Assembly (NCBI GenBank): GCA_964518905.1
Contig: CAZFJL010000012.1
Location: forward strand, 22,544-86,543
DNA: 64,000 bases
Direction of reading: 5' to 3'
Source of the DNA: RDYZ01 sp964518905
GTDB lineage: Bacteria > Cyanobacteriota > Cyanobacteriia > Cyanobacteriales > Geitlerinemataceae
A program made the translations under genes and the position numbers. The notes below the pieces were generated by a model. The model was not told the origin of the DNA. It saw only the letters and a list, made by a program, of their open reading frames with translations, and searched no databases. Each line of letters begins with the position of its first letter. Within the stretch, counting starts at the first letter, position 1. Shown piece by piece: positions 51,844 through 61,162 of the stretch.

Positions 51844-52458
51844 TCACGGTGTCGGGTCTGAGGGAGCGGGGTCGGATGTGGCCGGAGTCGTGGGAACCGA
51901 TCGCGAGTTGCGTGCGATCAGTTTGTAGCCGGAAAAGATGATCAAACCCAGGGCGATCGCCACGATCGCGAGTGAGATGGTGTTCGGCTGCCGGTTTGAT
52001 CGATGGGGTTTGGACGATCGGCGTGAGGTCGATGAGGTCGATGCCGTGGCGATCGAAGATTGGGGCGAGGGATCATCATCATCCTCGGTGGGGATGAGAG
52101 CAGCGGCCAGACTGGAATAATCCCCCACCGCCAAGGCAAATTCCTGCGTCCAGCGAGAATGCTCAGGAATAATCGATGGGTCAATTTTGGCGTCGATCTT
52201 CGCATCCGGTGCGAGACCATACAGCCGCACACGAATTAGATTTTCCACATCAAGGTTAACGATCTTGGCGCGTAAAAACTCCAGCGTTGTCCCGCGATCG
52301 GGCGTTTCCCCCTCCGCCGACACCACCACATGCAGCACCTGATTGGTCAATACGACCTGACAGGACATCCCGCGATATTTCAACTGTTGATTCAGCAGCG
52401 CCGCGATCGCAGTTGTATTGCCCTGTTGCGCCAGAGCCAGCAAATCCTCGCGTTCCAT
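51844..52458 (-). CDS. Conserved hypothetical protein with C-terminal membrane anchor
   Basis: 204 residues from ATG 52458 (MEREDLLALAQQGNTTAIAA). Two related halves may exist: an N-terminal helical region (LLALAQQGNTTAIAALLNQQ LKYRGMS) and a beta-rich region (CQVVLTNQVLHVVVSAEGET). A serine/threonine/proline-rich stretch follows and then one membrane segment (ISLAIVAIALGLIIFSGYKL), with a short acidic/Pro tail. It resembles small cyanobacterial tail-anchored proteins of unknown function. It is divergent from the TPR gene. Confidence 0.7.
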   Translation of the reverse strand: MEREDLLALAQQGNTTAIAALLNQQLKYRGMSCQVVLTNQVLHVVVSAEGETPDRGTTLEFLRAKIVNLDVENLIRVRLYGLAPDAKIDAKIDPSIIPEHSRWTQEFALAVGDYSSLAAALIPTEDDDDPSPQSSIATASTSSTSRRSSKPHRSNRQPNTISLAIVAIALGLIIFSGYKLIARNSRSVPTTPATSDPAPSDPTP

Positions 52459-52830
52459 TGCACCTAATCCTCTAATCCGATTGAAAGCGACTGTACACAG
52501 ACGTATACACACCACTGAGTTTTTTGTTCGCAGGTTGAAACCCGTTATTGGCCTCTGTCTGTATCGTATACACCCCTTCGACGGTAAGAATGGCTCATTC
52601 CCCAACGCTCCATTCCGGATAGAGGCTCACGATCGCGTATGAACAGATATCACGTGTAGCCTCGGCACTCTGAATCAATTGACATCCATTGACATTAATT
52701 GGACTCAATTGACATCGACTGGCATCGACTGGCATCGACTGGCATCGAACTTTACTTATCTCAGGAATTCCAGGCATTCCCCAATATCCCCAGCATTCAT
52801 TCGCATTCGCGCTCCTCGGTGGTAGGAACT
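52459..52830. other. Intergenic region with decamer tandem repeat
   Basis: 372 bases between divergent genes. 52711-52748 holds nearly four copies of the 10-base unit GGCATCGACT, itself within a TTGACATC-rich stretch (from 52680). A plus-strand frame runs through the repeat into the TPR gene, but the conserved TPR protein starts later, so that part is not coding in my view. Confidence 0.6.
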
Positions 52831-54777
52831 ATGGCACATCCGACAGCTCTTCTCGCACTTGCAACCCTCGCAGCACCCGCAGCCGCGACCGATACTCCGA
52901 TCGCTCTGCCGCACGAGACCCAGAGCGCCCCCACAACGGTCAATGCCGCGCAGCACCAGCAAACCGCAGATCTCCAGCGCACGGTTGCCACCATTGGAAC
53001 GCCCGAATCGATCGCTGCACGGCCAATGCTCGATCAGGGTTTACCCCTGCGCTATGCCGATGTTTCGACCGTGATGCCCTTCCAGTCGGAACCCTGGGTT
53101 TATGCCATCCTGGCGAATCTCGCCCTCACTCCGGCGATCATGGCGATCGTCTTTGCCATCATGCGGCGGCGCATTGTCGATCGGCTCACCGATGAAGTCC
53201 GCGATCAGCTCTACAAGCTCGAAGACCTCGAAGGCCAGATCCAAGCGGCGAACGATCGAGCCCAAGCCATGCTGCAACAGCTCGAAGGCTACACCCAAAC
53301 CGCACACCAGGATCTCGATCAACGGGTCGCGGGTCTCACGCGAGATATCGAACAGCAGCTCGACGACATGAAGCAAATCGAGCGGGTGCGTAACGAATGT
53401 CTGCATCAAATCCAGACCTCAGCCTTGGAGGTTTCGGAAGTCAAAAACCGTGTGATCGATAGCCTGGGAAAGTTAACGCCTCAAGCCATCTTCGACGTTT
53501 TTGAGCCAGAATTACGCGATCGCCTCCACGCCATCACCCAGCGCATCGAGCAACTGATCGAACCGATCCACGAACACAATATCCCGATCCCGATCGACGC
53601 CTACAAAGTTCGCGCCGAGAAAGCCCTCCGCGAGCGCAACTTCGAGGAGGCCATCACCTTTTACGACGAAATCCTACGCCTCCAGCCCAGCAACACCCAT
53701 CTGTGGACGCAGCACGCCTACGCCCTAGCGCAACTTCAGCGCTTCACCGAAGCGATCGCCAGTTACGATCGCGCCCTCGCCAGTGAACCGGGCAATCTCA
53801 AAGTTGCACTCCAGCGAGCGCGATTACTCGTCCGCCTGCAACAGTACGAAGAGGCGCTGAAAACCTACGATCGCATCCTGTCGATCGACCCCACCCAGAT
53901 CGAAGCCCTCTTCGGACGGGGCAGCGTTCTCGGACGGCTACAGCGCTACGAAGAGGCGCTTGATACCTACGATCTCGCCCTCGAACGCCAGCCCGATAAA
54001 TACGAAGTTTGGTTTAACCGCGCCAACACCCTCGGACGACTAGAGCGCTACGATGACGCCCTGCTCGCCTACGATCGCGCCATTCAGCTACGCCCCAACG
54101 AGCGCGAAACCTGGCACAATCGCGGCGCACTCCTGAGCAAACTTCAGCGCTACGAGGAAGCCCTCCACTGCTACGAAACCGCCGTCGAGATTAACCCCGA
54201 ACAGTTTGAAGGCTGGTTTAACTTGGGCAACGTCCTCAGCAAAATACAGCGCCAGGAGGAAGCACTGACCGCCTACGACAAAGCCATTGGCATTGATCCG
54301 AACCGTTATGAACTCTGGTTTAACCGTGCCGCCGCCCTAGGACAACTCCAACTCTACGACGCCGCGATCGCCTCCTATAACAAAGTCCTCCAGCTCAACC
54401 CCAAAAACATCGACGCTACCTACAACCAGGCGTTACTACTCGAAAAACTCGGACGCTACACCACCGCCCTCGAATGCATCGATCGGACGATCGAAGAAAA
54501 ACCCGAGTTTTACGATGCGTGGCTGGCGAGCGGTCGGCTGCTCGAACAGCTAGGCCGACTCGAAGAAGCGGCGATCGCCTACCGACGGGCGATCGATATT
54601 GACCCCGAAAAATGTGACGCCTGGTATAGCCGGGGTCGTCTCCTCTCGGATCTCAATCAACACCAGGAAGCGATGGACAGTCTCGGTCGCGCCTTCCAAA
54701 TCAAAAAGCAACAGGAACAGGTACAAGGTCAAGCACAAAATCCAGCACAACATCACAACCTTCAGCACGTTAGTTAA
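52831..54777 (+). CDS. Membrane-anchored tetratricopeptide-repeat protein
   Basis: 648 residues from ATG 52831. An N-terminal hydrophobic stretch (LLALATLAAPAAATD) may be a signal. A membrane segment follows at about 92-112 (WVYAILANLALTPAIMAIVF), then a coiled-coil region to about residue 230 (DEVRDQLYKLEDLEGQIQAA). From about residue 255 there are about eleven TPR units of 34 residues (EEALKTYDRILSIDPTQIEA, EEALDTYDLALERQPDKYEV, and so on), with WFN/GRLQRYEEA spacing. This is a protein-interaction platform. Partner and process are unknown. Confidence 0.88.
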   Translation: MAHPTALLALATLAAPAAATDTPIALPHETQSAPTTVNAAQHQQTADLQRTVATIGTPESIAARPMLDQGLPLRYADVSTVMPFQSEPWVYAILANLALTPAIMAIVFAIMRRRIVDRLTDEVRDQLYKLEDLEGQIQAANDRAQAMLQQLEGYTQTAHQDLDQRVAGLTRDIEQQLDDMKQIERVRNECLHQIQTSALEVSEVKNRVIDSLGKLTPQAIFDVFEPELRDRLHAITQRIEQLIEPIHEHNIPIPIDAYKVRAEKALRERNFEEAITFYDEILRLQPSNTHLWTQHAYALAQLQRFTEAIASYDRALASEPGNLKVALQRARLLVRLQQYEEALKTYDRILSIDPTQIEALFGRGSVLGRLQRYEEALDTYDLALERQPDKYEVWFNRANTLGRLERYDDALLAYDRAIQLRPNERETWHNRGALLSKLQRYEEALHCYETAVEINPEQFEGWFNLGNVLSKIQRQEEALTAYDKAIGIDPNRYELWFNRAAALGQLQLYDAAIASYNKVLQLNPKNIDATYNQALLLEKLGRYTTALECIDRTIEEKPEFYDAWLASGRLLEQLGRLEEAAIAYRRAIDIDPEKCDAWYSRGRLLSDLNQHQEAMDSLGRAFQIKKQQEQVQGQAQNPAQHHNLQHVS

Positions 54778-54826
54778 ACCATCTTCACGGCTGCCCAAAA
54801 CATGGAGCTGCGTTAAATTTCAACAA

Positions 54827-54943
54827 ATATAGCAGAAACCGATCGTATTAGGACGCTCTTGTTTAAGCCGAAAACCGCACTTCGACTCCGCTCAGTGCTC
54901 TCAGCTTTTTCATACGTCCTAACCAAATCGTTTTTTGCTATAT
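54827..54943. mobile_element. MITE-like element, family B (copy 5)
   Basis: 117 bases. Ends ATATAGCAGAAACCGATCGT and AAATCGTTTTTTGCTATAT are inverted copies. The core has AAGCCGAAAACCGCACTTCG and CGCTCAGTGCTCTCAGC. It is the cleanest copy and starts 50 bases after the TPR gene stop. Confidence 0.92.
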
Positions 54944-55344
54944 AATCGCGAGAAAATTCTCTGCGATTATTTTGCTGTGATGCTGTTTATTCAAAGTAAT
55001 TCTTAGGATTTTATTCGGATTCAAAATAAATAGAAACTATCCATAAAGAAACTCAAAAATATAAAGCTCTTTCCGGAACATAAAAATCAAACAAGAGTCT
55101 TAATTTCCAGCATCTTTATAAACTCCAAAACGAACCTAACTATTCTGCTTTTTAGCCATTACGCTTGATTTTAGGCTTGGATTTTAAGCTTGGATTTGGA
55201 GTTGAATTGCCAGAACGAACGCGAGATCAATCCTCGGGCTTCAGAGGGTCAACCTTCGACAGCTTGATGACGTTAATTAGACACAGCCATGATTCAGGTC
55301 TCTACCACTACTCTCGATATTTCACCGTGGAGAACCTTTCAGTT
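54944..55344. other. AT-rich intergenic region upstream of the first RTX gene of the cluster
   Basis: About 400 bases following the MITE. AT-rich with runs such as AAAATAAATAG and AAATATAAAG around 55021-55090. A frame is open from 55165 but the conserved protein begins at 55345, so this is probably promoter and leader sequence for the RTX gene. Confidence 0.5.
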
Positions 55345-56460
55345 ATGACCACTATCGTAGGGACGGATTTATCCGATCTCATCTTGCCCGACCTGATCTT
55401 TGACGATCGCTTCCTGGCGCTGGGTAATGTTGATGATGTCAGCGGCGGCGATGGTGATGACACGATCGCGACTTCGACGAGCGCCGATCGCATCGATGGC
55501 GGCAATGGTGACGACTTGCTGTTCGGCAATCAGGGGCGCGATACCCTGTCGGGCGGCGCGGACAATGACGTGATTTATGGCGGTCAGGATCATGACATGG
55601 TGTTCGGGCAGCGGGGTAACGATCGCCTATATGGCGAGCTGGGAGACGACACGATTTTCGGTGGATCGGGCGACGATACGATTTACGGCGGCGACGGCCA
55701 GGACTCGCTACGGGGCGATCGCGGGCGTGATGTGTTGTCGGGTGGATCGGGGGACGATCGGATCGATGGCGGCAGCGATCGCGATGTACTGACGGGCGGC
55801 AGCGGCATGGATGCGTTCGTGATTGGGCGTAACTTTGACGGTTCGACCACGGGCGGCGCAACGGTTGAGGATGCCGACCTGATCACGGACTTTTCGCGTG
55901 GCGTCGATCGCTTCCTACTGACGGAACGGCAACGTTTTCGCGACCTGACCTTTGCCACGAATAACGGCGATACGATCGTCCGCGACGGCATCACGGGCAA
56001 CTACCTAGCGATCGTCTCCGGTGTCGCCGATCTCGACATCACCGACTTTGTGAACGAAATCGAGAGCCCCGGCACTGCGGGGTCAATTTCCCTCAGCAGT
56101 GATGCCTATAGCGGACGCGAAGCCCTGGCCGGTGCGGTTTCGCCCGAGCGGGTGACGATCGAGGCCGTGCGATCGGGTGGCAATACCGGCGCGGTGTCGG
56201 TCACCTATAGCACCGCAGCGGGTCGCGGGTCGATCGCCGCTGCGGGCGGCGACTATACCGAGGTGAATAATGGCGTGATCAGTTGGGCGGATGGGGAGAC
56301 GGGGACGAAGACGTTTGATTTGCTCTTGCCGCCGGATGGTGCGACGAATATCTTTGAGCCGAACGAGACGTTTGGGGTGATGATCGAGCGGGCGACGAAT
56401 GGCGCGGTGCTGGGCGATCGGCAAGGTGCGGTGATCACGATCGTCGATTCGTTGGCATAA
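55345..56460 (+). CDS. RTX repeat + Calx-beta protein, short paralogue
   Basis: 371 residues from ATG 55345, with GGAG thirteen bases upstream. N-terminal VGTDLSDLILPDLIFDD begins a run of about nine RTX nonapeptides (residues ~35-155, GNDRLYGEL, GDDTIYGGD, GRDVLSGGS), then the DAFVIGRNFDGSTTGGATVE segment and LITDFSRGVDRFLLTERQRF, and a Calx-beta domain at the C-terminus (~245-371, RSGGNTGAVSVTYSTAAGRG, then DGETGTKTFDLLLPPDGATN). Calx-beta domains bind calcium and act in adhesion. It is paralogous to the next gene, sharing the RTX-Calx-beta plan, but lacks the beta-helix. Presumably secreted through a type I system. Confidence 0.88.
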   Translation: MTTIVGTDLSDLILPDLIFDDRFLALGNVDDVSGGDGDDTIATSTSADRIDGGNGDDLLFGNQGRDTLSGGADNDVIYGGQDHDMVFGQRGNDRLYGELGDDTIFGGSGDDTIYGGDGQDSLRGDRGRDVLSGGSGDDRIDGGSDRDVLTGGSGMDAFVIGRNFDGSTTGGATVEDADLITDFSRGVDRFLLTERQRFRDLTFATNNGDTIVRDGITGNYLAIVSGVADLDITDFVNEIESPGTAGSISLSSDAYSGREALAGAVSPERVTIEAVRSGGNTGAVSVTYSTAAGRGSIAAAGGDYTEVNNGVISWADGETGTKTFDLLLPPDGATNIFEPNETFGVMIERATNGAVLGDRQGAVITIVDSLA

Positions 56461-56967
56461 GTGGCGATCGCGATTGGTGACGGGTATAGATCGATTTCGC
56501 GCCAGTAAATCACGGTATTACAAAAAATACTCCGGAATCGGAGGTGCAGCACCGAAGGAAGATCTTAGAGTGGTGAAGTTTACAAAATCAATGCTGCAAT
56601 CACGAACTCAAATCGAATCCTATCTTGCTTTTTTTGAGATATTGTTTGAAGTTCTGACATAGCAAATTTACTGAGATTTGTCCGTTTAAAATAAATTCGA
56701 TTTATTTGAATTTAAAAAGACATTTTTCGGGAACCTAAACAGCCAGTCTAAAGTCTCTAATTACAACATGTGACTCATGCATGAAAATCGAAAAATGTCT
56801 CAAACTTAAACGGCATTTAATCGGTTTCTTGAGCTTACATTTTCAGTAGCATTTAGATCGATCGCCGCGATCGTCGCTGAGTTAAACCAGCCAGATCGTC
56901 GCCGAGTCGGCAATCTTCACGGGTGTTTTCTACCAATGCGACTAACGCAACCCCTGTGGAGGAACAC
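56461..56967. other. AT-rich intergenic region between the RTX genes
   Basis: 507 bases. Contains no gene I can support. It ends with the ribosome-binding site GGAGG just ahead of the next gene. A run of AT-rich sequence at about 56660-56830 separates the two RTX genes, so each probably has its own promoter. A short frame at 56474-56662 is not supported. Confidence 0.5.
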
Positions 56968-59592
56968 ATGGCAAATATTACAGGTTCTCTAACCGCCGAC
57001 GTAATCATTCCCGGCGGAGAAATTGACGGTACGATTCCCGATTTGACCGCTGACGACATCATCGATGGTCAAACTGGCGACGATATTATTGCGGCATCCG
57101 ATGGCAACGACAGCATCGTCGGTGGCCTTGGCAACGACATGCTTTTCGGCAACACGGGCATTGATACGCTCGATGGTGGCGATGGTGATGATTCGATCTT
57201 CGGCGGTAAAGACGACGACAGTTTGATCGGTGGTGCGGGTAACGATTACCTCCACGGCGATCTCGGTGTCGATGTGGTTTACGGTGGCGATGGCGATGAC
57301 GCGATCGGCAGTAACTCCGGCAATGACACGCTTTACGGCGGCGCGGGTAATGACACGTTCTTTGGTGGTAAAGACCAAGATGTGATCTACGGCGAAGAAG
57401 GCGATGACGTGATCTCGGGCGATATCGGCAGCGATATCGTTTACGGCGGTTCGGGCAAAGACACCTTCGTCATGGGTCGCAATGCGGATGGTTCGACCAC
57501 CGGTGGTGCGCTGACTGCGGATGCTGACCAAATCATGGATTTTGTCAGCGGCGAGGACAAAATCCAGCTCACGGCTGATCAGACCTTTGATGACCTAACG
57601 TTTGTCAAAGACCAGGGCAACACCATCATTCAAGACAAGGTCACGAGCGAGTTTCTCGCGGTGGTCAATGGTGTGACGGACATCGACGCGACCGACTTCA
57701 AGTCGGAAACGGCGACGCCGGGTGATGCGGGTATTATCCAGTTTTCTAGCGCGGAATACAGCGGTAAGGAAGCGGATGCCGGATCGCCGTCGCCGAACCG
57801 GGTGACAATCACGGTGGAACGATCGGGCGGCAGCTCGGGTGCGGTCACGGTCAGCTATAACACGGCTGCGGGTGTGAACAGCCCAGCGGAAGCGGCGACG
57901 GATTACACCGAGGTCTCGAATGGTGTCCTGAGCTGGGGTGATGGTGAAACGGGGCCGAAGACGTTCGAGGTGTTGTTGCCGTCGGATGGTGATGTCAACG
58001 TTTTTGAAGATAGCGAAACCTTCAGCCTGTTGTTGCAAAGCCCGACGAATGGCGCGGTGCTGGGCGATATCCAAGCGGCGGTGGTGACGATCAATGATGG
58101 TGCGGATGCTGATTTAGGTGCTGCGCCGACGTTGGTGGGTGCGGAACTGCTGGTGGCGGATGCTGCGGGCTCGTTCATCGGTGAGGTGACTTCGACGTCG
58201 GCGAGCAGCTATTCAATCACGGGCGCGATCAGTGATGGTGGCGCGGCGGTGGAAAATCCGATCACGGTGGATGCGAGCGGCAAGATGGTGCTGACGGCTC
58301 CGGGTGCGACGGCGCTCAACAGTGTGAAGTATCTGGATGTGACGATCGCCACTGACCTGGGTGCGGAATCGACGATTCGTGTCTATGGCAATATCGAAAA
58401 TGCCATGAATGACACGATTATCGGTGATGCGCTGGATATCAGTGATGGTACAGGTCAGGATACGATCTTGGTCGGTGCTGGTGAGTACCTCGAAGATGTC
58501 ATCCTTGATAAAGAGGTGACATTAAACGGTCCGGCGAAAGGCATTGCTGGCGTCGGTACACGTAACACTGAAGCGGTCTTGAAAGGCTTCATGAGTGTCG
58601 TTGCGGGTGCGGATAGTGCAACCGTCGATGGTTTTACCTTCGATACTGATGGTCTAGTTGATATTTCTGCTGTTACTGATGCTTTAACCATCAAAAACAA
58701 CATCTTCAAGAATCAGCTTGATACTCCGGTTTCGGCCACGGATGTTGCGTTGACTGACTTCACACTTGAGAACAACTTGTTTGATGCGCTTGGAGCGACA
58801 GCCGTAGATCTGAAAGGGGCGACTTCGGTCTCGATCAAAGGCAACACGATCCAAAATATCGATAACGATACGGCTCACGGCATCGAACTCGAAGATATTT
58901 CGCTATCGGCGACGGTGAGCAATAACGTTATTCAGCTCATGTCCAAAGCCGATCGCGGGATTAACATCCTCAGTACGACAGTCGGTGCGACAACCGGTTA
59001 TACCCTCAGCCGTAACACGATCGATAAAGCCGGTGGTGCAGGTATCGCCCTCGCCAATACCCTCGAATCGAAACTATCTGTCACAGGTAATACGATTACA
59101 GGTAACGGTAAGACGCCAGCGGGCGGCCTCGAAGAAGGCGGTGTGTACCTCGTGGATGGTGCTACGGTCTTGACTCTACCGGTCACCATTACCGGCAACA
59201 GCATCCTCCAGAATACAGGTGGTGGTGTCCGAGTTGATGGTGGTGGCATTGGTGCGGCGAATCTGTTGAAAGTCTCGGGCAATAACTTTGCTGCCGATGA
59301 AGTCAGCACGAGTAACCGAACTCTGAAAGCTAACCTTGACCTCGCTAATGCAGTCACCGCGATTGGTGGTCTTGGTGTTCACTTCACTGCGGTTCCAGTT
59401 GGTACTGTAGATCTAACCGGTAACTGGTGGGGTAATACAACGCCGACAATTGTTGATATTGATCCGGCAACGAACCCACGAGCGAACATCTACTCCATTG
59501 GCGATACGCTCGTTAATGCAAATGTCGAGCAGGCTAACTCAACGGCGACTGTCAACTTCAACACGGCACTTTCGAGCGGCCTGTCTATCTAA
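56968..59592 (+). CDS. RTX + Calx-beta + right-handed beta-helix surface protein
   Basis: 874 residues from ATG 56968, with a strong GTGGAGG ribosome-binding site. RTX repeats run from about residue 25 to 155 (DDIIDGQTGDDIIAASDGND, GNDMLFGNTGIDTLDGGDGD), followed by GRNADGSTTGGALTADADQI and a Calx-beta domain (~255-370, RSGGSSGAVTVSYNTAAGVN). From about residue 465 a right-handed parallel beta-helix of the pectate lyase/carbohydrate-binding type runs to the end (GAGEYLEDVILDKEVTLNGP, VSIKGNTIQNIDNDTAHGIE, LSRNTIDKAGGAGIALANTL). It appears secreted and could bind or cleave polysaccharide on the outside. No catalytic residue set was identified. Its N-terminus matches the previous gene, so the two arose by tandem duplication. 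Confidence 0.88.
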   Translation: MANITGSLTADVIIPGGEIDGTIPDLTADDIIDGQTGDDIIAASDGNDSIVGGLGNDMLFGNTGIDTLDGGDGDDSIFGGKDDDSLIGGAGNDYLHGDLGVDVVYGGDGDDAIGSNSGNDTLYGGAGNDTFFGGKDQDVIYGEEGDDVISGDIGSDIVYGGSGKDTFVMGRNADGSTTGGALTADADQIMDFVSGEDKIQLTADQTFDDLTFVKDQGNTIIQDKVTSEFLAVVNGVTDIDATDFKSETATPGDAGIIQFSSAEYSGKEADAGSPSPNRVTITVERSGGSSGAVTVSYNTAAGVNSPAEAATDYTEVSNGVLSWGDGETGPKTFEVLLPSDGDVNVFEDSETFSLLLQSPTNGAVLGDIQAAVVTINDGADADLGAAPTLVGAELLVADAAGSFIGEVTSTSASSYSITGAISDGGAAVENPITVDASGKMVLTAPGATALNSVKYLDVTIATDLGAESTIRVYGNIENAMNDTIIGDALDISDGTGQDTILVGAGEYLEDVILDKEVTLNGPAKGIAGVGTRNTEAVLKGFMSVVAGADSATVDGFTFDTDGLVDISAVTDALTIKNNIFKNQLDTPVSATDVALTDFTLENNLFDALGATAVDLKGATSVSIKGNTIQNIDNDTAHGIELEDISLSATVSNNVIQLMSKADRGINILSTTVGATTGYTLSRNTIDKAGGAGIALANTLESKLSVTGNTITGNGKTPAGGLEEGGVYLVDGATVLTLPVTITGNSILQNTGGGVRVDGGGIGAANLLKVSGNNFAADEVSTSNRTLKANLDLANAVTAIGGLGVHFTAVPVGTVDLTGNWWGNTTPTIVDIDPATNPRANIYSIGDTLVNANVEQANSTATVNFNTALSSGLSI

Positions 59593-59595
59593 GTT

Positions 59596-59695
59596 GTAGG
59601 GTGGGCATCGCCCACCACCGAAACTCATCACAACAAAAACAAAACACTCGATCGGTCAAAGCGGAACACATAACGGTGGGCAATGCTCACCCTAC
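59596..59695. repeat. Repeat family A (copy 7)
   Basis: GTAGGGTGGGCATCGCCCAC then a diverged spacer (ACAAAAACAAAACACTCG) and GGTGGGCAATGCTCACCCTAC. Starts three bases after the stop codon of the RTX beta-helix gene. Confidence 0.88.
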
Positions 59696-59750
59696 GGAAC
59701 ACGGTAGGCGATACCCCGCCGATTCATCACCCCGATCGAGCCATAAACCC

Positions 59751-59788
59751 AAACCGCAGGAACCGATCGCGATCGGCTCCTGCGGTTT
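59751..59788. terminator. Intrinsic terminator-like hairpin
   Basis: AAACCGCAGGAACCGATCG pairs with CGATCGGCTCCTGCGGTTT across its whole length apart from one mismatch, with HIP1-type GATCGCGATC at the centre. The 38-base stem is preceded by A-rich and followed by TTTCC. It is suited to ending the RTX gene transcript and blocking read-through to the permease gene. Confidence 0.75.
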
Positions 59789-59995
59789 CCTGATCTCCAC
59801 CAACCGCCAAAAAATCACCAAAAATAGCCCAATTTCTCCAAATCGAATTAATATAAGAGCGGCTTTCAGTTTTAACACCGCTAGGGCGCGGTTCGTCTGT
59901 GCTATTCAATCCGCCCCTAGTCTGTTTCCTCTTGCAACTACCGATCGCGACCCACAGCCCAACCCTCGCGACCACCCCATAGCCCCCGACAACCC

Positions 59996-60928
59996 ATGCC
60001 CGCGCCCGTTTCCTCCGCCACTCGCCCCAACGGCCACGAAACCCCGCGCGGGCTTTGGCATGACATCTGGCAACGCTTCCGCCAAGACCGCACCGCCCTG
60101 ATCGGCGCGATCGTCCTGGGAATGATCGCGATCGCCGTCAGCCTTGGCCCGATCGCCTACCACGCCTCACCCACCGAAATCGACTTCGCCCGATCGAGCC
60201 TGCCCCCCAGCACCGCCCACCCCTTCGGAACCAACGACCTCGGCCAAGACCAACTCGCCCGCATCCTCATCGGCGGACGCATCTCCCTCGCCGTCGGCCT
60301 CGCCGCCATGAGCGTCGCCATCGGCCTCGGAACCACGATCGGCGCGATCGCCGGATTCTACGGCGGTCTGATCGACACCCTGCTGATGCGCCTCACCGAC
60401 CTGTTTCTCTCCCTACCCCAACTGCCGCTCCTGCTCCTCGTCGTCTACCTGTTTCGCGACACCCTCAGCGCGATCGCAGGCCCCGAAACCAGCATCTTTA
60501 TCCTCGTCATTTTGCTGATCGGCGGCCTCAACTGGATGTCCGTCGCCCGCCTCGTCCGCGCCGGATTTCTGACCACGCGATCGATGGACTACGTCACCGC
60601 CGCCCGCGCCCTCGGAGCCTCGCCCCTACGCCTGATTTTCGTTCACATTTTGCCCAACATCATCGGAACCGTCATTGTCGCCGCCACCCTCAGCGTCGGT
60701 AGCGCCATCATCACCGAATCCACCCTCAGCTTCCTCGGCCTCGGTTTTCCCCCCGACGTACCCACCTGGGGACGGATGCTCTACGACGCCCAAAACCACA
60801 TCACGATCGCGCCCTATCAAGCCCTCTTTCCTGGCCTTGCGATCTTCCTGACGGTTCTGAGCATCAACTACATCGGCGACGGCCTCCGCGATGCCTTCGA
60901 TCCCAAATCCTCGATCCCCAAATCCTAG
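59996..60928 (+). CDS. ABC transporter permease, DppC/OppC type
   Basis: 310 residues. N-terminal DIWQRFRQDRTALIGAIVLG with FGTNDLGQDQLARILIGGRI is typical of OppC/DppC. Five to six membrane segments. The conserved cytoplasmic EAA loop is YVTAARALGASPLRLIFVHI LPN (about 202-224), where the ATPase contacts the permease. Normally such permeases sit in operons with a second permease, two ATPases and a periplasmic binding protein; none are adjacent here, a common scattering in cyanobacteria. The substrate (peptide, nickel or other) is unknown. Confidence 0.92.
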   Translation: MPAPVSSATRPNGHETPRGLWHDIWQRFRQDRTALIGAIVLGMIAIAVSLGPIAYHASPTEIDFARSSLPPSTAHPFGTNDLGQDQLARILIGGRISLAVGLAAMSVAIGLGTTIGAIAGFYGGLIDTLLMRLTDLFLSLPQLPLLLLVVYLFRDTLSAIAGPETSIFILVILLIGGLNWMSVARLVRAGFLTTRSMDYVTAARALGASPLRLIFVHILPNIIGTVIVAATLSVGSAIITESTLSFLGLGFPPDVPTWGRMLYDAQNHITIAPYQALFPGLAIFLTVLSINYIGDGLRDAFDPKSSIPKS

Positions 60929-60948
60929 GAACCATCATCAACTAAATT

Positions 60949-61068
60949 ATCGTTCCCACGCTCCGCGTGGGCAACGCCATCCCCAGACGCTCTGCGTCGC
61001 ATGACGATCGCGCGATCACTGGACGCAGAGCGTCCCGACGGCATTCCCACGCAGAGCGTGGGAACGAT
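60949..61068. repeat. Nested palindromic repeat, family C (copy 2)
   Basis: ATCGTTCCCACGCTCCGCGT opposite CGCAGAGCGTGGGAACGAT, with ACGCTCTGCGTCGC and GGACGCAGAGCGT inside; 120 bases. It is a relative of 12143-12254. It lies 20 bases after the permease stop and ends 94 bases before the RTX gene start. Confidence 0.85.
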
Positions 61069-61162
61069 GTGCAACGTCTTTTGTGGGGTTTTATCAAGCA
61101 TGGACGAGACAAAATTTAAATCATGATTAATCATGTCCATATTAAAGTAGACAATCTTCATC

